Assembly: GCA_045540715.1 (NCBI GenBank)
Contig: JAZQHT010000013.1
Span: forward strand, 62,001 to 126,000
Source: UMGS1279 sp045540715
Lineage (GTDB): Bacteria > Bacillota > Clostridia > Oscillospirales > Acutalibacteraceae
Direction: 5' to 3'
Length of the DNA: 64,000 bases
The notes under the pieces are model-generated. The model worked only from the letters and a program-made list of their open reading frames with translations. It had not been told where the DNA came from and did not search any database. Positions 44,477 to 53,466 of the stretch are shown in pieces. A program made the translations under genes and the position numbers. Within the stretch, counting starts at the first letter, position 1; every line of letters begins with the position of its first letter.

Positions 44477-45751
44477 TTAAAATCTTTTAAAATCGTCGGA
44501 GATTTTCTTTAGGTAGTTTTTAAGTAATGGAACGCAGTCGGTTTCTTTTGCAACACCTTTAACAACGTCTTCGGCTAATGCTCTGCAAGAAGGAGCCCCA
44601 CACGAGCCGCAATCAAGTCCCGGTAAATGCTTTTCAATTTCGTCAACCTCTTGCATAAGTCTCATGCTTTCTTCAATATTACTACCTAGACGGAAAACCG
44701 GTTGATATTCAAGTTCGCGGTCCCAGAACATATTTTGAATATCATAATCTGCCAAGTGGTTAGAAGAAACTGGCAAATATTTTCTTAAAATTTTAAGCTT
44801 TGTTTTTGCAACAAAGGGGTTTTCAACTTGTAATGCGCCGCCAACACAACCGCCGCGACAAGCATTTAGCTCTAAAAAGTCAAGGTCGGTAATTTTACTG
44901 TCTTCCAGGTCTTCCAAAACCGATATAACGTTTTCAATACCGTCAACCGCTATGTATCTATCTGTAAGAAGACCCGACACCTCACCGCCTGCGGCCCCCC
45001 ATGAAACGCCGATTTTACCTGCAACCGTCATATCTTCGGTGCCTTCGTCGGCCGCTTTTTGCATAAAGGGTAAAATTTTAGGATAAATTTCTTTAACCGC
45101 AATAACACCGTCAATTTCGCAAGTATCGGTCCAAAGCGGATGGCGAATTGCCGTTACCTTTGCAGGACAAGGTGTTATAAAAATTATACCAATATCTTTT
45201 CTTTCAAGGCCCGTTTTTTCCATTGCTTTTTTTGCGGCAATTTCTGCGGCAAAATCAATAGGTGCATTTATTGGTAAAAGATTATCAATAAGTTCCGGAA
45301 AACGCACGCGAATAAGACGCGCAACTGTTGGACAGGCCGTACTAATATATGGCTTTTTTTCGGGGTGCTCTGCAATGTATTTACGCGATGCCTCAGATAC
45401 AAGCTCTGCTCCTGCGGCAACCTCAAAAACATCCGAAAATCCCATAAGCTTTAGTGCCGTTAAAATAATATTTGGGTCATCCAAATTATTAAACTGGGCA
45501 TAAAAACTAGGGGCTGGAAGTGCTACGGTATATTTAAAGTTATTTAAAATATCTAATTTATCGTAATTTGCTTTTTTTGCGTGGTGGGGACATACTCTTA
45601 TACACTCGCCACAGTCAATACAGCGTTCTGTTATAATGGATGCTTTACCGTTTCTAACGCGTATTGCCCCTGTTGGACAACGCTTTAAACAAGTAGTGCA
45701 ACCCACACAAAGTTCGCTTTGTAAAGATACAGAGGTAATAAATTTCGACAT
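44477..45751 (-). CDS. Sensor-type [FeFe]-hydrogenase-like protein
   Basis: 424 residues. Two N-terminal [4Fe-4S] motifs (CVGCTTCLKRCP, CIDCGECIRVCP), then the H-cluster domain, then a four-Cys domain (C381, C384, C389, C406). All four H-cluster cysteines are present: C140 (STACP), C195 (TPCPAK), C298 and C302 (NACRGGC). The proton-relay Cys that comes before C140 in catalytic enzymes (TSCCP) is Ala139, and the methionines of motifs 2 and 3 are Thr193 and Asn296. These changes are typical of putative sensory hydrogenases. It is co-transcribed with an anti-sigma-type HATPase and a DRTGG protein, which supports H2 or redox sensing over bulk catalysis. Confidence 0.87.
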   Translation of the reverse strand: MSKFITSVSLQSELCVGCTTCLKRCPTGAIRVRNGKASIITERCIDCGECIRVCPHHAKKANYDKLDILNNFKYTVALPAPSFYAQFNNLDDPNIILTALKLMGFSDVFEVAAGAELVSEASRKYIAEHPEKKPYISTACPTVARLIRVRFPELIDNLLPINAPIDFAAEIAAKKAMEKTGLERKDIGIIFITPCPAKVTAIRHPLWTDTCEIDGVIAVKEIYPKILPFMQKAADEGTEDMTVAGKIGVSWGAAGGEVSGLLTDRYIAVDGIENVISVLEDLEDSKITDLDFLELNACRGGCVGGALQVENPFVAKTKLKILRKYLPVSSNHLADYDIQNMFWDRELEYQPVFRLGSNIEESMRLMQEVDEIEKHLPGLDCGSCGAPSCRALAEDVVKGVAKETDCVPLLKNYLKKISDDFKRF

Positions 45752-45768
45752 ATAATGCCGCCTCCTAA

Positions 45769-46185
45769 TTATACGTTAATTTTCATAGTAATTGTAGTAC
45801 CAACCCCAACGGTAGATTCAATATTCATTTCATCACTATATCGCTTCATATTAGGAAGGCCCATACCTGCGCCAAAACCTAAATTACGAATATTTTCCGT
45901 TGCGGTGGAATAACCCTCCTGCATTGCCTTTTCAACGTCGGCAATACCGGGGCCGTTATCTTTAAGTATCATAATAATATTTTCGGGTGTTACTTCAACG
46001 TCAATTTCGCCGCCGCCTGCGTGAATAACAAGGTTAATTTCACCCTCGTATAACGCAATGGCAACCTTTCTTACTGCTTCAGGACTAATACCAATTTGCT
46101 TTAACTTTTTCTTTACATGTCCCGATGCTTCGCCAGCTCTTGTAAAATCTTCACCCGAAACCTCGTAATGTAATTTTAAACTCAT
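45769..46185 (-). CDS. RsbW-like HATPase (anti-sigma/serine kinase type)
   Basis: 138 residues. The GHKL ATPase fold has N box region VRKVAIALYEGEINLVIHAGG, G1 box DNGPGIADVEKAM and G2 box GFGAGMGLPNMKR. This is the size and motif set of RsbW/SpoIIAB-type kinases, which usually phosphorylate a partner anti-sigma antagonist. No STAS antagonist or sigma factor gene is nearby. Its ATG overlaps the upstream gene by 4 bases (ATGA). Confidence 0.88.
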   Translation of the reverse strand: MSLKLHYEVSGEDFTRAGEASGHVKKKLKQIGISPEAVRKVAIALYEGEINLVIHAGGGEIDVEVTPENIIMILKDNGPGIADVEKAMQEGYSTATENIRNLGFGAGMGLPNMKRYSDEMNIESTVGVGTTITMKINV

Positions 46186-46535
46186 AAAGCAAGTTGTCCT
46201 CCGCTTAAACCTTTTTCGTATAGTTTACCGCAAGCAGGAAACATTCTTTCGTCAGTTGCTAGTAAAACAATGCCTTTTTCTTTTGCAAGTTCTATAACGT
46301 CTTCGGTGGGTTCTTTACCGCGAACAAAACAAATGCAAACAATATCCATCATTTCGGCAGTTCTAACAACCTGTGGATTTGTAAGACCTGTTATTAGTAG
46401 CGCTTGATCTTTTACAAAAGCCAAAACGTCGCTCATCATATCTGCACCGCATGCAGTGTGAACCTCTAAATCGGCCTTTTCTTCTAAACATAAGAACCTT
46501 GCATCTAAAATATTTTTAATTTCAGATATTGTCAT
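46182..46535 (-). CDS. DRTGG domain protein
   Basis: 117 residues from ATG 46535 (GGAAGGTG 6 bases before; a start at 46664 would include the promoter). The pattern ADMMSDVLAFVKDQALLITGLTNPQVVRTAEMMDI is that of stand-alone DRTGG proteins found beside hydrogenase-type and HATPase genes in Clostridia. A nucleotide- or ligand-binding regulatory role is likely by analogy with DRTGG domains next to CBS domains. It is the first gene of the operon. Confidence 0.87.
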   Translation of the reverse strand: MTISEIKNILDARFLCLEEKADLEVHTACGADMMSDVLAFVKDQALLITGLTNPQVVRTAEMMDIVCICFVRGKEPTEDVIELAKEKGIVLLATDERMFPACGKLYEKGLSGGQLAL

Positions 46536-46586
46536 AAATACACCTTCCAAAAAAATATATATTTTAAGTGGACTTTTCTTAATAAT

Positions 46587-46615
46587 AGAATAGCACTTTA
46601 CACATAATAATTCAA
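46587..46615 (-). promoter_or_regulatory. Promoter for the DRTGG-HATPase-hydrogenase operon
   Basis: On the minus strand TTGAAT (46615-46610), 17-base spacer, TATTCT (46592-46587). Confidence 0.65.
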
Positions 46616-46646
46616 GAATATTTAACATTTTTTCACAACTTTGGTA

Positions 46647-46675
46647 TTGTTTTAATTTTAACAATGTGTTATACT
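46647..46675 (+). promoter_or_regulatory. Promoter for pckA
   Basis: TTGTTT (46647-46652), 17-base spacer, TATACT (46670-46675), 43 bases before the ATG. It is divergent from the DRTGG operon promoter 32 bases away. Confidence 0.65.
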
Positions 46676-46718
46676 GTATTTGTAAAAATTTTGATTTTTA
46701 TTTAAGGAGTTAGTTTTT

Positions 46719-48482
46719 ATGACACAAAACAAATCAGTTTTAGCCTGGATTGAAGAAATGAAGGCAATCGTTAACCCCGATAACGTTGTGTTTATCGATG
46801 GTAGCGATGCTCAAAAAGCTGCTTTACAAGATGAAGCTGTTAAAACAGGCGAATTAATGAAATTAAATGAAGAAAAACTTCCCGGCTGTTATTTACACCA
46901 CACACATCCTAGTGACGTTGCTCGTGTTGAAGACAGAACTTTTATCTGCTCTAGAGAAAAAGAAAATGCCGGTCCTACAAACAACTGGAAAGACCCCAAA
47001 GAAGCTTATGAACTTCTTTACGGTATTGCTAAAGACAGTTACAAAGGCAGAACAATGTACGTTATCCCCTATTCTATGGGCCCTGTTGGTTCTCCTTTAG
47101 CAAAAATTGGTGTTGAGCTTACCGATTCTATTTACGTTGTTTTAAATATGCTTATTATGACCCGCGTTGGCAACAGCGTTTGGGAAGCACTAGGGGATAG
47201 CGAAGATTGGGTTAAAGGTCTTCACGCTCGTTGCGATATTGATAAAGAAAAAAGATATATTTGCCACTTCCCCGAAGATAACACAATTATTTCTGTTAAC
47301 TCCGGTTACGGCGGTAACGTTTTACTAGGTAAAAAGTGCTTTGCTTTAAGAATTGCTTCTTACCAAGGTAAAAACGAACAATGGATGGCAGAACACATGC
47401 TTATTTTAGGTCTTGAAAATCCTCAAGGCGAAGTTAAGTATATTGCCGCTGCTTTCCCATCTGCTTGCGGTAAAACCAACCTTGCAATGCTTATTCCACC
47501 AGAAGGCTTTAGAAATAAAGGCTACAAAGTTTGGTGCGTAGGCGACGATATTGCTTGGATGCGTAAAGGTCCCGACGGACGTCTATGGGCAATCAACCCC
47601 GAAAATGGTTTCTTTGGTGTTGCGCCCGGTACTAACGTTAAATCTAACCCCAACGCACTTGCCGCTTCTCAAAAAGATGCTATCTTTACTAACGTTGCAT
47701 TAAATCTTGATACAAACACAGTTTGGTGGGAAGGTATGGATAAAAATCCTCCCAAAAACGCACTTAACTGGCGTGGTGAAAAATACGACCCCGCTTCCGG
47801 TGAAAAAATTGCTCACCCCAACAGCCGTTTTACTGCTCCTGCTAAAAACTGTCCTTGCATTTCCAGCGAATTTGAAGCACTTTCTGGTGTTCCCATTTCT
47901 GCAATCGTATTTGGCGGCAGACGTGCAAAAACCGCTCCACTTGTATATCAAGCAAAGAGCTGGAACAACGGTGTATTCGTAGGTTCTATTATGGCTTCAG
48001 AAACAACAGCCGCAGCTGCAGGTGCAGTTGGTGTTGTTCGTCGCGATCCTATGGCTATGCTTCCCTTCTGTGGTTACCACATGGGCGACTATTTTAATCA
48101 CTGGATTGAAATGGGCGAAATTTTAGGCGATAAAGCTCCTAAGATTTTCAACGTTAACTGGTTCCGTCTAGATGACGACGGCAACTTCTTATGGCCTGGT
48201 TTTGGCGACAATATGAGAGTTTTAAACTGGATTATTGACCGTTGCGAAGGCAAGGTTTCGGCAAAAGAAACTCCTATTGGTTACGTTCCATTTGCTGACG
48301 ACATTGATATTTCTGATATGGGCGACTTTAGCAAAGAAACCTTAGAAACAATTTTAGAGGTTGACAAAGAAGTTTGGAAAGATGAAGTTGCAGGTATTGA
48401 AGAATTCTATGCAAAAATCGGCGATAGATTACCCGATGAGCTAAGAAATCAACTAAACAACTTAAAAGCTGCTCTTAACTAA
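46719..48482 (+). CDS. pckG: Phosphoenolpyruvate carboxykinase (GTP)
   Basis: 587 residues, the size of the GTP enzyme rather than the ATP type. Kinase loop FPSACGKTNLAML with its reactive Cys, metal site VGDDIAWMRKGPDGRLWAINPE (key GDDIAWMR), and GGRRAKTAPLV. It interconverts oxaloacetate and PEP; in anaerobes it often runs toward oxaloacetate. TTAAGGAG precedes the ATG. Confidence 0.96.
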   Translation: MTQNKSVLAWIEEMKAIVNPDNVVFIDGSDAQKAALQDEAVKTGELMKLNEEKLPGCYLHHTHPSDVARVEDRTFICSREKENAGPTNNWKDPKEAYELLYGIAKDSYKGRTMYVIPYSMGPVGSPLAKIGVELTDSIYVVLNMLIMTRVGNSVWEALGDSEDWVKGLHARCDIDKEKRYICHFPEDNTIISVNSGYGGNVLLGKKCFALRIASYQGKNEQWMAEHMLILGLENPQGEVKYIAAAFPSACGKTNLAMLIPPEGFRNKGYKVWCVGDDIAWMRKGPDGRLWAINPENGFFGVAPGTNVKSNPNALAASQKDAIFTNVALNLDTNTVWWEGMDKNPPKNALNWRGEKYDPASGEKIAHPNSRFTAPAKNCPCISSEFEALSGVPISAIVFGGRRAKTAPLVYQAKSWNNGVFVGSIMASETTAAAAGAVGVVRRDPMAMLPFCGYHMGDYFNHWIEMGEILGDKAPKIFNVNWFRLDDDGNFLWPGFGDNMRVLNWIIDRCEGKVSAKETPIGYVPFADDIDISDMGDFSKETLETILEVDKEVWKDEVAGIEEFYAKIGDRLPDELRNQLNNLKAALN

Positions 48483-48490
48483 TATATTTT

Positions 48491-48521
48491 AAAGCACGGA
48501 AAAAATTTCCGTGCTTTTTTA
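48491..48521 (+). terminator. Terminator of pckG
   Basis: AAAGCACGGAAA (48491-48502) pairs with TTTCCGTGCTTT (48506-48517), then T residues. Confidence 0.9.
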
Positions 48522-48526
48522 TTTGT

Positions 48527-48555
48527 TTGACACATATATTGTTTAGGTGTATAAT
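48527..48555 (+). promoter_or_regulatory. Consensus sigma-A promoter for the secreted unknown gene
   Basis: TTGACA (48527-48532), 17-base spacer, TATAAT (48550-48555); leader about 20 bases. Confidence 0.92.
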
Positions 48556-48581
48556 TAAGAAAAAATTTGTAGGTGAAAACT

Positions 48582-49817
48582 ATGAAGAAATTTTTTAGCA
48601 TATTTCTGGTTTTAATTCTAATTTGCAGTTTATGTAGTGTTTCGGCTGCCGAAAACTATTGTGAACTTTTTGAAAAAGAATTAAGCTGTTTTGCTTGGGT
48701 TACGGAATATGGTAACGAAAGCACCCCCTTTAGCGCAAACACCATTGCTTTTGTAACCTCAAGACAAATGGATTTTACCGGCCGCTATAACGAAGATAAA
48801 TCTTCTGAATTTGACGAGTGTTATTCTTTTCCTAAAGCTGAATTTGAAGCAATGGCTAAAAAGCTTTTTGACGTTAAGGTTGATTTAACCACCGCCAACT
48901 ACAGCGAGCTTGTTGACGTTAGATATGATGCCGAAACCTCCACTTACGACGTAATTGCCCACCCAAGAGGAAGCAGTTTGCATTACAGCGTTTATGGTTA
49001 TAGTCAAAGCGGCGGAGTTTATACCGTTTATTTGCAAAAGGTTGACGGCGAAAGTGGCGACGGCGACTACGCTAAAGCAAAATGCAAAATCAACGGTGAA
49101 TATGCAAAGATTTTATCTTTTGAAACAATTAGCGAATTGCCTGATAGTTCTACCCTTATTACACACGATAAAGACGACCCCTCTTTAAAACCTATCGGCG
49201 GTATTGGTAACGGCAACGAAAGCAGCAAACCGGTCTCTTCTACCCCCGTATCCAGCGACGTTTCGAGCAATAATTCTAGTGAACAAACCGATACTTCTGA
49301 CCACGAAGTTTTATTAGAACAAGATGATTTATTTATAATCGCAAACCCAGGTGTTTTACCAAGCGGAACGGTTGTAAAAGCAGATAAAATCAGTGATAAA
49401 TCAAAACTTGAATTTTTAGATGATGCATTAAAAGGCATGGCTTCAAATTATGCCGCTTACGAAATTACTGCCACAAGCAATAACGTGCAGGTTCAACCCA
49501 ACGGCACCATTTACGCTAACTTTGATATTCCAAAAGGTTTTGACCTAAACAAGGTTATGGTAGTTTATATTTCTAGTGATGGCAAAGTTGAACTATGCAA
49601 GTCTTCTGTTAATAAAGCCGGTAATTACGTTACCGCAGAACTTACCCACCTTTCTACCTATGCGGTTATAGAAAGAAGCATGGAAGATATAGATGGCCAA
49701 GACAATAACAAAAATTGGGGAACTACTGTAATAATACTAATTGTAGTTGCAGTAGTTTTAGCCGCCGCAGGCTTTTTAGCATGGTATTTTTTATATTACA
49801 AAAAAAGAATTAAATAA
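48582..49817 (+). CDS. Secreted, membrane-anchored protein of unknown function
   Basis: 411 residues from ATG 48582 (AGGTG 6 bases before). A signal peptide (about 1-24) precedes an extracellular domain rich in beta strands and charge (about 25-190), a Ser/Thr/Asn linker (SSKPVSSTPVSSDVSSNN, about 212-236), a second globular part (about 245-365) and a C-terminal membrane helix (about 375-402) with a KKRIK tail. I recognise no named domain. The layout suggests a surface-exposed protein fixed at the cell side. Strong promoter and own terminator, so it is probably well expressed. Confidence 0.8.
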   Translation: MKKFFSIFLVLILICSLCSVSAAENYCELFEKELSCFAWVTEYGNESTPFSANTIAFVTSRQMDFTGRYNEDKSSEFDECYSFPKAEFEAMAKKLFDVKVDLTTANYSELVDVRYDAETSTYDVIAHPRGSSLHYSVYGYSQSGGVYTVYLQKVDGESGDGDYAKAKCKINGEYAKILSFETISELPDSSTLITHDKDDPSLKPIGGIGNGNESSKPVSSTPVSSDVSSNNSSEQTDTSDHEVLLEQDDLFIIANPGVLPSGTVVKADKISDKSKLEFLDDALKGMASNYAAYEITATSNNVQVQPNGTIYANFDIPKGFDLNKVMVVYISSDGKVELCKSSVNKAGNYVTAELTHLSTYAVIERSMEDIDGQDNNKNWGTTVIILIVVAVVLAAAGFLAWYFLYYKKRIK

Positions 49818-49831
49818 AAACTGATAAATAA

Positions 49832-49870
49832 AAACACCCTTCTCCTAGGTTTAGGAGTTGGGTGTTTCTT
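49832..49870. terminator. Bidirectional terminator after the secreted unknown gene
   Basis: AAACACCC (49832-49839) pairs with GGGTGTTT (49860-49867), with inner CTCCTA (49842-49847) and TAGGAG (49852-49857). The minus-strand ypeB gene ends at 49870. Confidence 0.85.
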
Positions 49871-51186
49871 TATTTTGTTAAACTGCCGCCATCAGTTTTT
49901 AATAAAATTAAAATATCTTCTTGTAAACCGGTAAGGCAATTAACGTATATAATTATATCTTTTTCATCCGTGCCTTTTGCCGTAAATTCATAGCAAAGGG
50001 CTTCACCGCCGCCGTTTTGTGGTATTAATGCGGTTGTGGTTTTTAAAATGGTTAGGTTTTTGGGTAAAACTTTTCTGGCCTCGGCTATTGTTACTTTTGG
50101 GCTTTGTAGTTCGCGCTTTTTATGGTTTGCAATAAAACCACGTGCTTCAAGGCCTAATACCTCACCGTTATCTAATGCCACTTGCACCTTTAGTAAATCG
50201 GTATAATAAATAACGTCATCTTTATAGTAACTAAAATTAACTGTGCAAATGCCGTTTTCAACGTAATAATAACTACTTTTAAAGGTGTAATCTGTGTGCT
50301 GTTTTAAATATTCTTCGGCTTTTACTACAGCCGCTTCATAACTTAACTTTTCGGTTCCAATTTCGCGGTCTTTTAAGAAATATATAATTACGCCGCCTTT
50401 TTTTGTAACCGACACTCTGCCTAAATCATACTCAAAATTATAGCTTGGCATTAAGCCTTCTTCACTGCCAACAAGCTTTAAATCTGCCGTTTTTAAATCT
50501 AATGCCTTTGCGGCATTTTGTGCGGCTTCGGTTTCTGTTACAACACTCATCATTTTTGTAAGTTCGGGTTCTTTTTCTAAAAGGTGATCAGAAAAAGGTC
50601 CGTCGTAAATTAAAGAGGGATAACCGCCTAAAGTTTCTTCGGTGTCTTCAAAAAAGTTGTTTAAGGTTTGTTCGGTACTTTCGGGTAAGGTTAGGTTTTC
50701 AAAGGCTTCAATATAATTATAGGTAGTTTCGCCTTCGCTAATTGCTAAAGATAATTTTGAAGCAATATTGCTTAAACTTTTAAGGGTATTAATTTCGGCT
50801 TCGGTCATGGTTTGGCCTTCTGCAGCTTTACTCATAAGTAAATACGAAAAGCCGCCCGACTGGGTTAAAAACTTATTCACCTTTAAAAAGGCCGAATCTT
50901 TTAAAGGTATTCTTGCAAGATTATTTTTTGCACTTGAAGATTCGTGCATTATTTCGCTTGCAAGTGAAGAAATTACTTTTGGCGAAGTTGCATAAAGGCT
51001 TTTTTCTAAGCAAAGACTTAGGTTTTCTAGATTATTATTAAGTCCCAAAAGGGCTTCGGAATAATCATAATAAAGCCTTTCTTTATAACCCTTTGCAATA
51101 TTCTGTTGTTGTAATATTGCACCGCCTAAAATTAAATATAATGCTACTGCAAAACTAATAATTCTTACCTTAAAACGAGTCTTCAT
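49870..51186 (-). CDS. ypeB: Germination protein YpeB
   Basis: 438 residues. An N-terminal membrane helix (about 8-27) is followed by NIAKGYKERLYYDYSEALLGLNNNLENLS and a C-terminal tail with repeated PepSY-like pieces (AVVKAEEYLKQH, ITIAEARK-like VTIAEARKVLP), the features of YpeB. In Bacillus, YpeB is encoded with and stabilizes SleB, a spore cortex lytic enzyme. No sleB gene lies next to it here. It implies that the organism makes endospores. AGGAG precedes the ATG. Confidence 0.9.
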   Translation of the reverse strand: MKTRFKVRIISFAVALYLILGGAILQQQNIAKGYKERLYYDYSEALLGLNNNLENLSLCLEKSLYATSPKVISSLASEIMHESSSAKNNLARIPLKDSAFLKVNKFLTQSGGFSYLLMSKAAEGQTMTEAEINTLKSLSNIASKLSLAISEGETTYNYIEAFENLTLPESTEQTLNNFFEDTEETLGGYPSLIYDGPFSDHLLEKEPELTKMMSVVTETEAAQNAAKALDLKTADLKLVGSEEGLMPSYNFEYDLGRVSVTKKGGVIIYFLKDREIGTEKLSYEAAVVKAEEYLKQHTDYTFKSSYYYVENGICTVNFSYYKDDVIYYTDLLKVQVALDNGEVLGLEARGFIANHKKRELQSPKVTIAEARKVLPKNLTILKTTTALIPQNGGGEALCYEFTAKGTDEKDIIIYVNCLTGLQEDILILLKTDGGSLTK

Positions 51187-51251
51187 TTTATACTCCTTTG
51201 GTTTAATTTTTATTAGTTTTACCGCTAATTGAAAATATATTCTAAAAAGGC

Positions 51252-51280
51252 TTGAAATACCGCTAAAAATATGCTAAAAA
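51252..51280 (+). promoter_or_regulatory. Possible promoter for the GH35 gene
   Basis: TTGAAA (51252-51257), 17-base spacer, TAAAAA (51275-51280). A direct repeat ACCGCTAA occurs at 51221 and 51259, the second inside the spacer; it could be an operator. Confidence 0.35.
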
Positions 51281-51310
51281 TTAAGTAAAGCCTATTTAAG
51301 GAGTGGTTTT

Positions 51311-53068
51311 ATGACCTTTACTTATAACCAAAAAGACTTTTTAATGGATGGTAAACCCTACTATATTATTTCGGGTGCTATTCATTATTTTAGAGTGCCA
51401 AGAAAGTACTGGCATGACCGCCTTTTAAAACTAAAAGAGTGCGGCTTTAACACTGTTGAAACATATACCGCTTGGAACTTGCACGAACAAACAGAAGGCG
51501 TGTTTGATTTTAGTGGAGAACTTGATATTGAAGAATTTATTTTAACAGCAAAAAATCTTGGTCTTAACGTAATTTTAAGACCGGGTCCATACATTTGCGC
51601 CGAGTGGGAGTTTGGCGGTCTTCCCTCTTACTTATTAAAATATAATATTCCCCTTCGTTGTAATAACCCGGAATTTTTAAAATATGTTGAACGCTATTAC
51701 GAAAACCTTTTTAATAAAGTAAGACCCCACCTATATTCTAACGGCGGAAATATTATAATGCTTCAGATTGAAAATGAATATGGCTCTTACGGTAACGACA
51801 CCGAGTATTTATACAAAGTGGCAGATATTTATAAAAGGAACAATATGGACTGCTTGTATTTTACTTCCGATGGTTCTACAGATACACTTATGACAGGTGG
51901 CACCTTACCTGAATATTTAGTAACCTCTAACTATGGCTCTAACCCAAAGGGTAACCTAAAGGTTTTACATAGAACACGTAAAAACCAACCCTCTATGTGT
52001 ACGGAATATTGGTGCGGTTGGTTTGACCACTGGTTTGAAGATCACCACACCCGCGAAGGCAACGAAATTATTAACGACCTTGATTATTTTATTAAACATA
52101 ACGTTAGCTTTAATATGTATATGTTCCACGGTGGCACAAACTTTGGCTTTACGAACGGTTCTAACCACATGAAAGAATTAGAACCCACCACCACAAGTTA
52201 CGACTATTGCGCCCCCTTAAACGAAGCGGGAGACAGAACAAAAACCTATTATTTAATTAGAGATTTAATTAAAAAGCATTTTGGCACAGTACCGGAAATT
52301 ACTGCAGCCGAAACCAAAAAGGTGGCTTACGGCAAGGTAAAACTAACTAAAAAGGCAGAGCTTTTTGATAATTTAGAAAATTTATCAAGCCCCATAAAAA
52401 GCGTAACCCCAAAATTTATGGAAGAGCTTGACCAAAACTTTGGTTATATTTTATATAACACTAAAATGAAGGGCCCACGCGAAGAGCAACCCCTTTATTT
52501 AGATACCCTACACGACAGGGCAAATATTTTTATTAATAAAAAACCAAAAGCAATTTATTTTAGAAACACCCCACAAACCAAAGAAAACGCTTTAAAGTTT
52601 GCAGTTAAAAAAGATAAAGACCTTGAAATTGATATTTTGGTTGAAAATATGGGTAGAATTAACTACGGCCCTAAGCTTTTAGACAAAAAGGGCATAAGCG
52701 CTTTGCGTATGGGCAACCAAACCCATTTTTATTACGATATTTATACCCTACCTATGAACAACCTTGAAAAGCTAGAGTTTGTAGATGCAAAATCAGTTAA
52801 AACCACAACACCCTGCTTTTTTAAGGGCGAATTTGAAATTAATGATGAACCGGGTGATACCTTTATTAAACTTAATGGCTTTAACAAAGGTTTTGTAACG
52901 GTTAACGGTAAAAACATTGGTAGATATTTTAACGAGGCCGGCCCACAACTAACCCTTTATTTGCCTGCCCCCTATTTAAACAAAGGCAAAAACGAAATTA
53001 TTGTTTTTGAATCTGACGGCAAAACCGCCCCCTTTGTTGAACTTATCGATCACCCCGAATTTAAGTAA
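51311..53068 (+). CDS. GH35 beta-galactosidase
   Basis: 585 residues. The N-terminal TIM barrel (about 5-320) has the substrate region GAIHYFRVPRKYWHDRL, the acid/base Glu in MLQIENEYGSYG (about residue 158) and the nucleophile Glu in SMCTEYWCGWFDHW (about residue 232), plus MFHGGTNFGFTNG. The C-terminal half is beta-sandwich. There is no signal peptide, so it likely acts in the cytosol on imported galactosides. No transporter or regulator gene is adjacent. Confidence 0.95.
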   Translation: MTFTYNQKDFLMDGKPYYIISGAIHYFRVPRKYWHDRLLKLKECGFNTVETYTAWNLHEQTEGVFDFSGELDIEEFILTAKNLGLNVILRPGPYICAEWEFGGLPSYLLKYNIPLRCNNPEFLKYVERYYENLFNKVRPHLYSNGGNIIMLQIENEYGSYGNDTEYLYKVADIYKRNNMDCLYFTSDGSTDTLMTGGTLPEYLVTSNYGSNPKGNLKVLHRTRKNQPSMCTEYWCGWFDHWFEDHHTREGNEIINDLDYFIKHNVSFNMYMFHGGTNFGFTNGSNHMKELEPTTTSYDYCAPLNEAGDRTKTYYLIRDLIKKHFGTVPEITAAETKKVAYGKVKLTKKAELFDNLENLSSPIKSVTPKFMEELDQNFGYILYNTKMKGPREEQPLYLDTLHDRANIFINKKPKAIYFRNTPQTKENALKFAVKKDKDLEIDILVENMGRINYGPKLLDKKGISALRMGNQTHFYYDIYTLPMNNLEKLEFVDAKSVKTTTPCFFKGEFEINDEPGDTFIKLNGFNKGFVTVNGKNIGRYFNEAGPQLTLYLPAPYLNKGKNEIIVFESDGKTAPFVELIDHPEFK

Positions 53069-53071
53069 AAT

Positions 53072-53105
53072 AAAACTCTCTGCTTTTTAGCAGAGAGTTT
53101 TTTAT
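53072..53105. terminator. Bidirectional terminator after the GH35 gene
   Basis: AAAACTCTCTGC (53072-53083) pairs with GCAGAGAGTTTT (53090-53101), then T residues. Confidence 0.92.
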
Positions 53106-53111
53106 AATGTA

Positions 53112-53354
53112 TTATTTAATTTCTTGTTCTAATGTTTTAAACGTTTCTGTATTGAAAAAGTCATAAATTGATATTTCTAACCCATCACATAATTTCTTAA
53201 TTGTAACGATACCTGCGTTTTGACTACCACCGTTAATTATATTTTTTAAGGTTGAAGGCGGTACGGCTGAAATTCTTGCAAGAGCATTAACCGACAATCT
53301 TTTTTCTTCACATAATTCTAATAATCTATTAGCAACAGCTTTTCTTGTATCCAT
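53112..53354 (-). CDS. XRE-family helix-turn-helix regulator
   Basis: 80 residues, almost entirely an HTH_XRE domain: LCEEKRLSVNALARISAVPPSTLKNIINGG (key SVNALARISAVPPSTLKN), then KKLCDGLEISIYDFF. It is small and has no ligand domain. It is divergent from the SLOG gene, with two CCATATATGG palindromes between them, so it probably represses its own operon or the SLOG gene. GGGGTGAT precedes the ATG. Confidence 0.9.
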   Translation of the reverse strand: MDTRKAVANRLLELCEEKRLSVNALARISAVPPSTLKNIINGGSQNAGIVTIKKLCDGLEISIYDFFNTETFKTLEQEIK

Positions 53355-53411
53355 ATTATCACCCCAATAAGTTATAAATATAGTTTATGTTTTTTAGAGC
53401 AACAATAACGA

Positions 53412-53441
53412 CCATATATGGACTTTTTAGACCATATATGG
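53412..53441. promoter_or_regulatory. Paired palindromic operators between XRE and SLOG genes
   Basis: The 10-base palindrome CCATATATGG occurs at 53412-53421 and 53432-53441, exactly 20 bases apart (two helical turns). The first touches the -35 box and the second lies in the spacer of the SLOG promoter. Confidence 0.85.
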
Positions 53442-53447
53442 TAAACT
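53419..53447 (+). promoter_or_regulatory. Promoter for the SLOG gene, overlapped by the operators
   Basis: TGGACT (53419-53424), 17-base spacer, TAAACT (53442-53447), 20 bases before the ATG. Confidence 0.5.
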
Positions 53448-53466
53448 TATGTTGTGGTGATTATTT

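Noticed and set aside
53412..53441. CRISPR-like or phage attachment repeat
   Set aside because: Only two 10-base palindromes at a helical spacing within a promoter; an operator pair explains them better.
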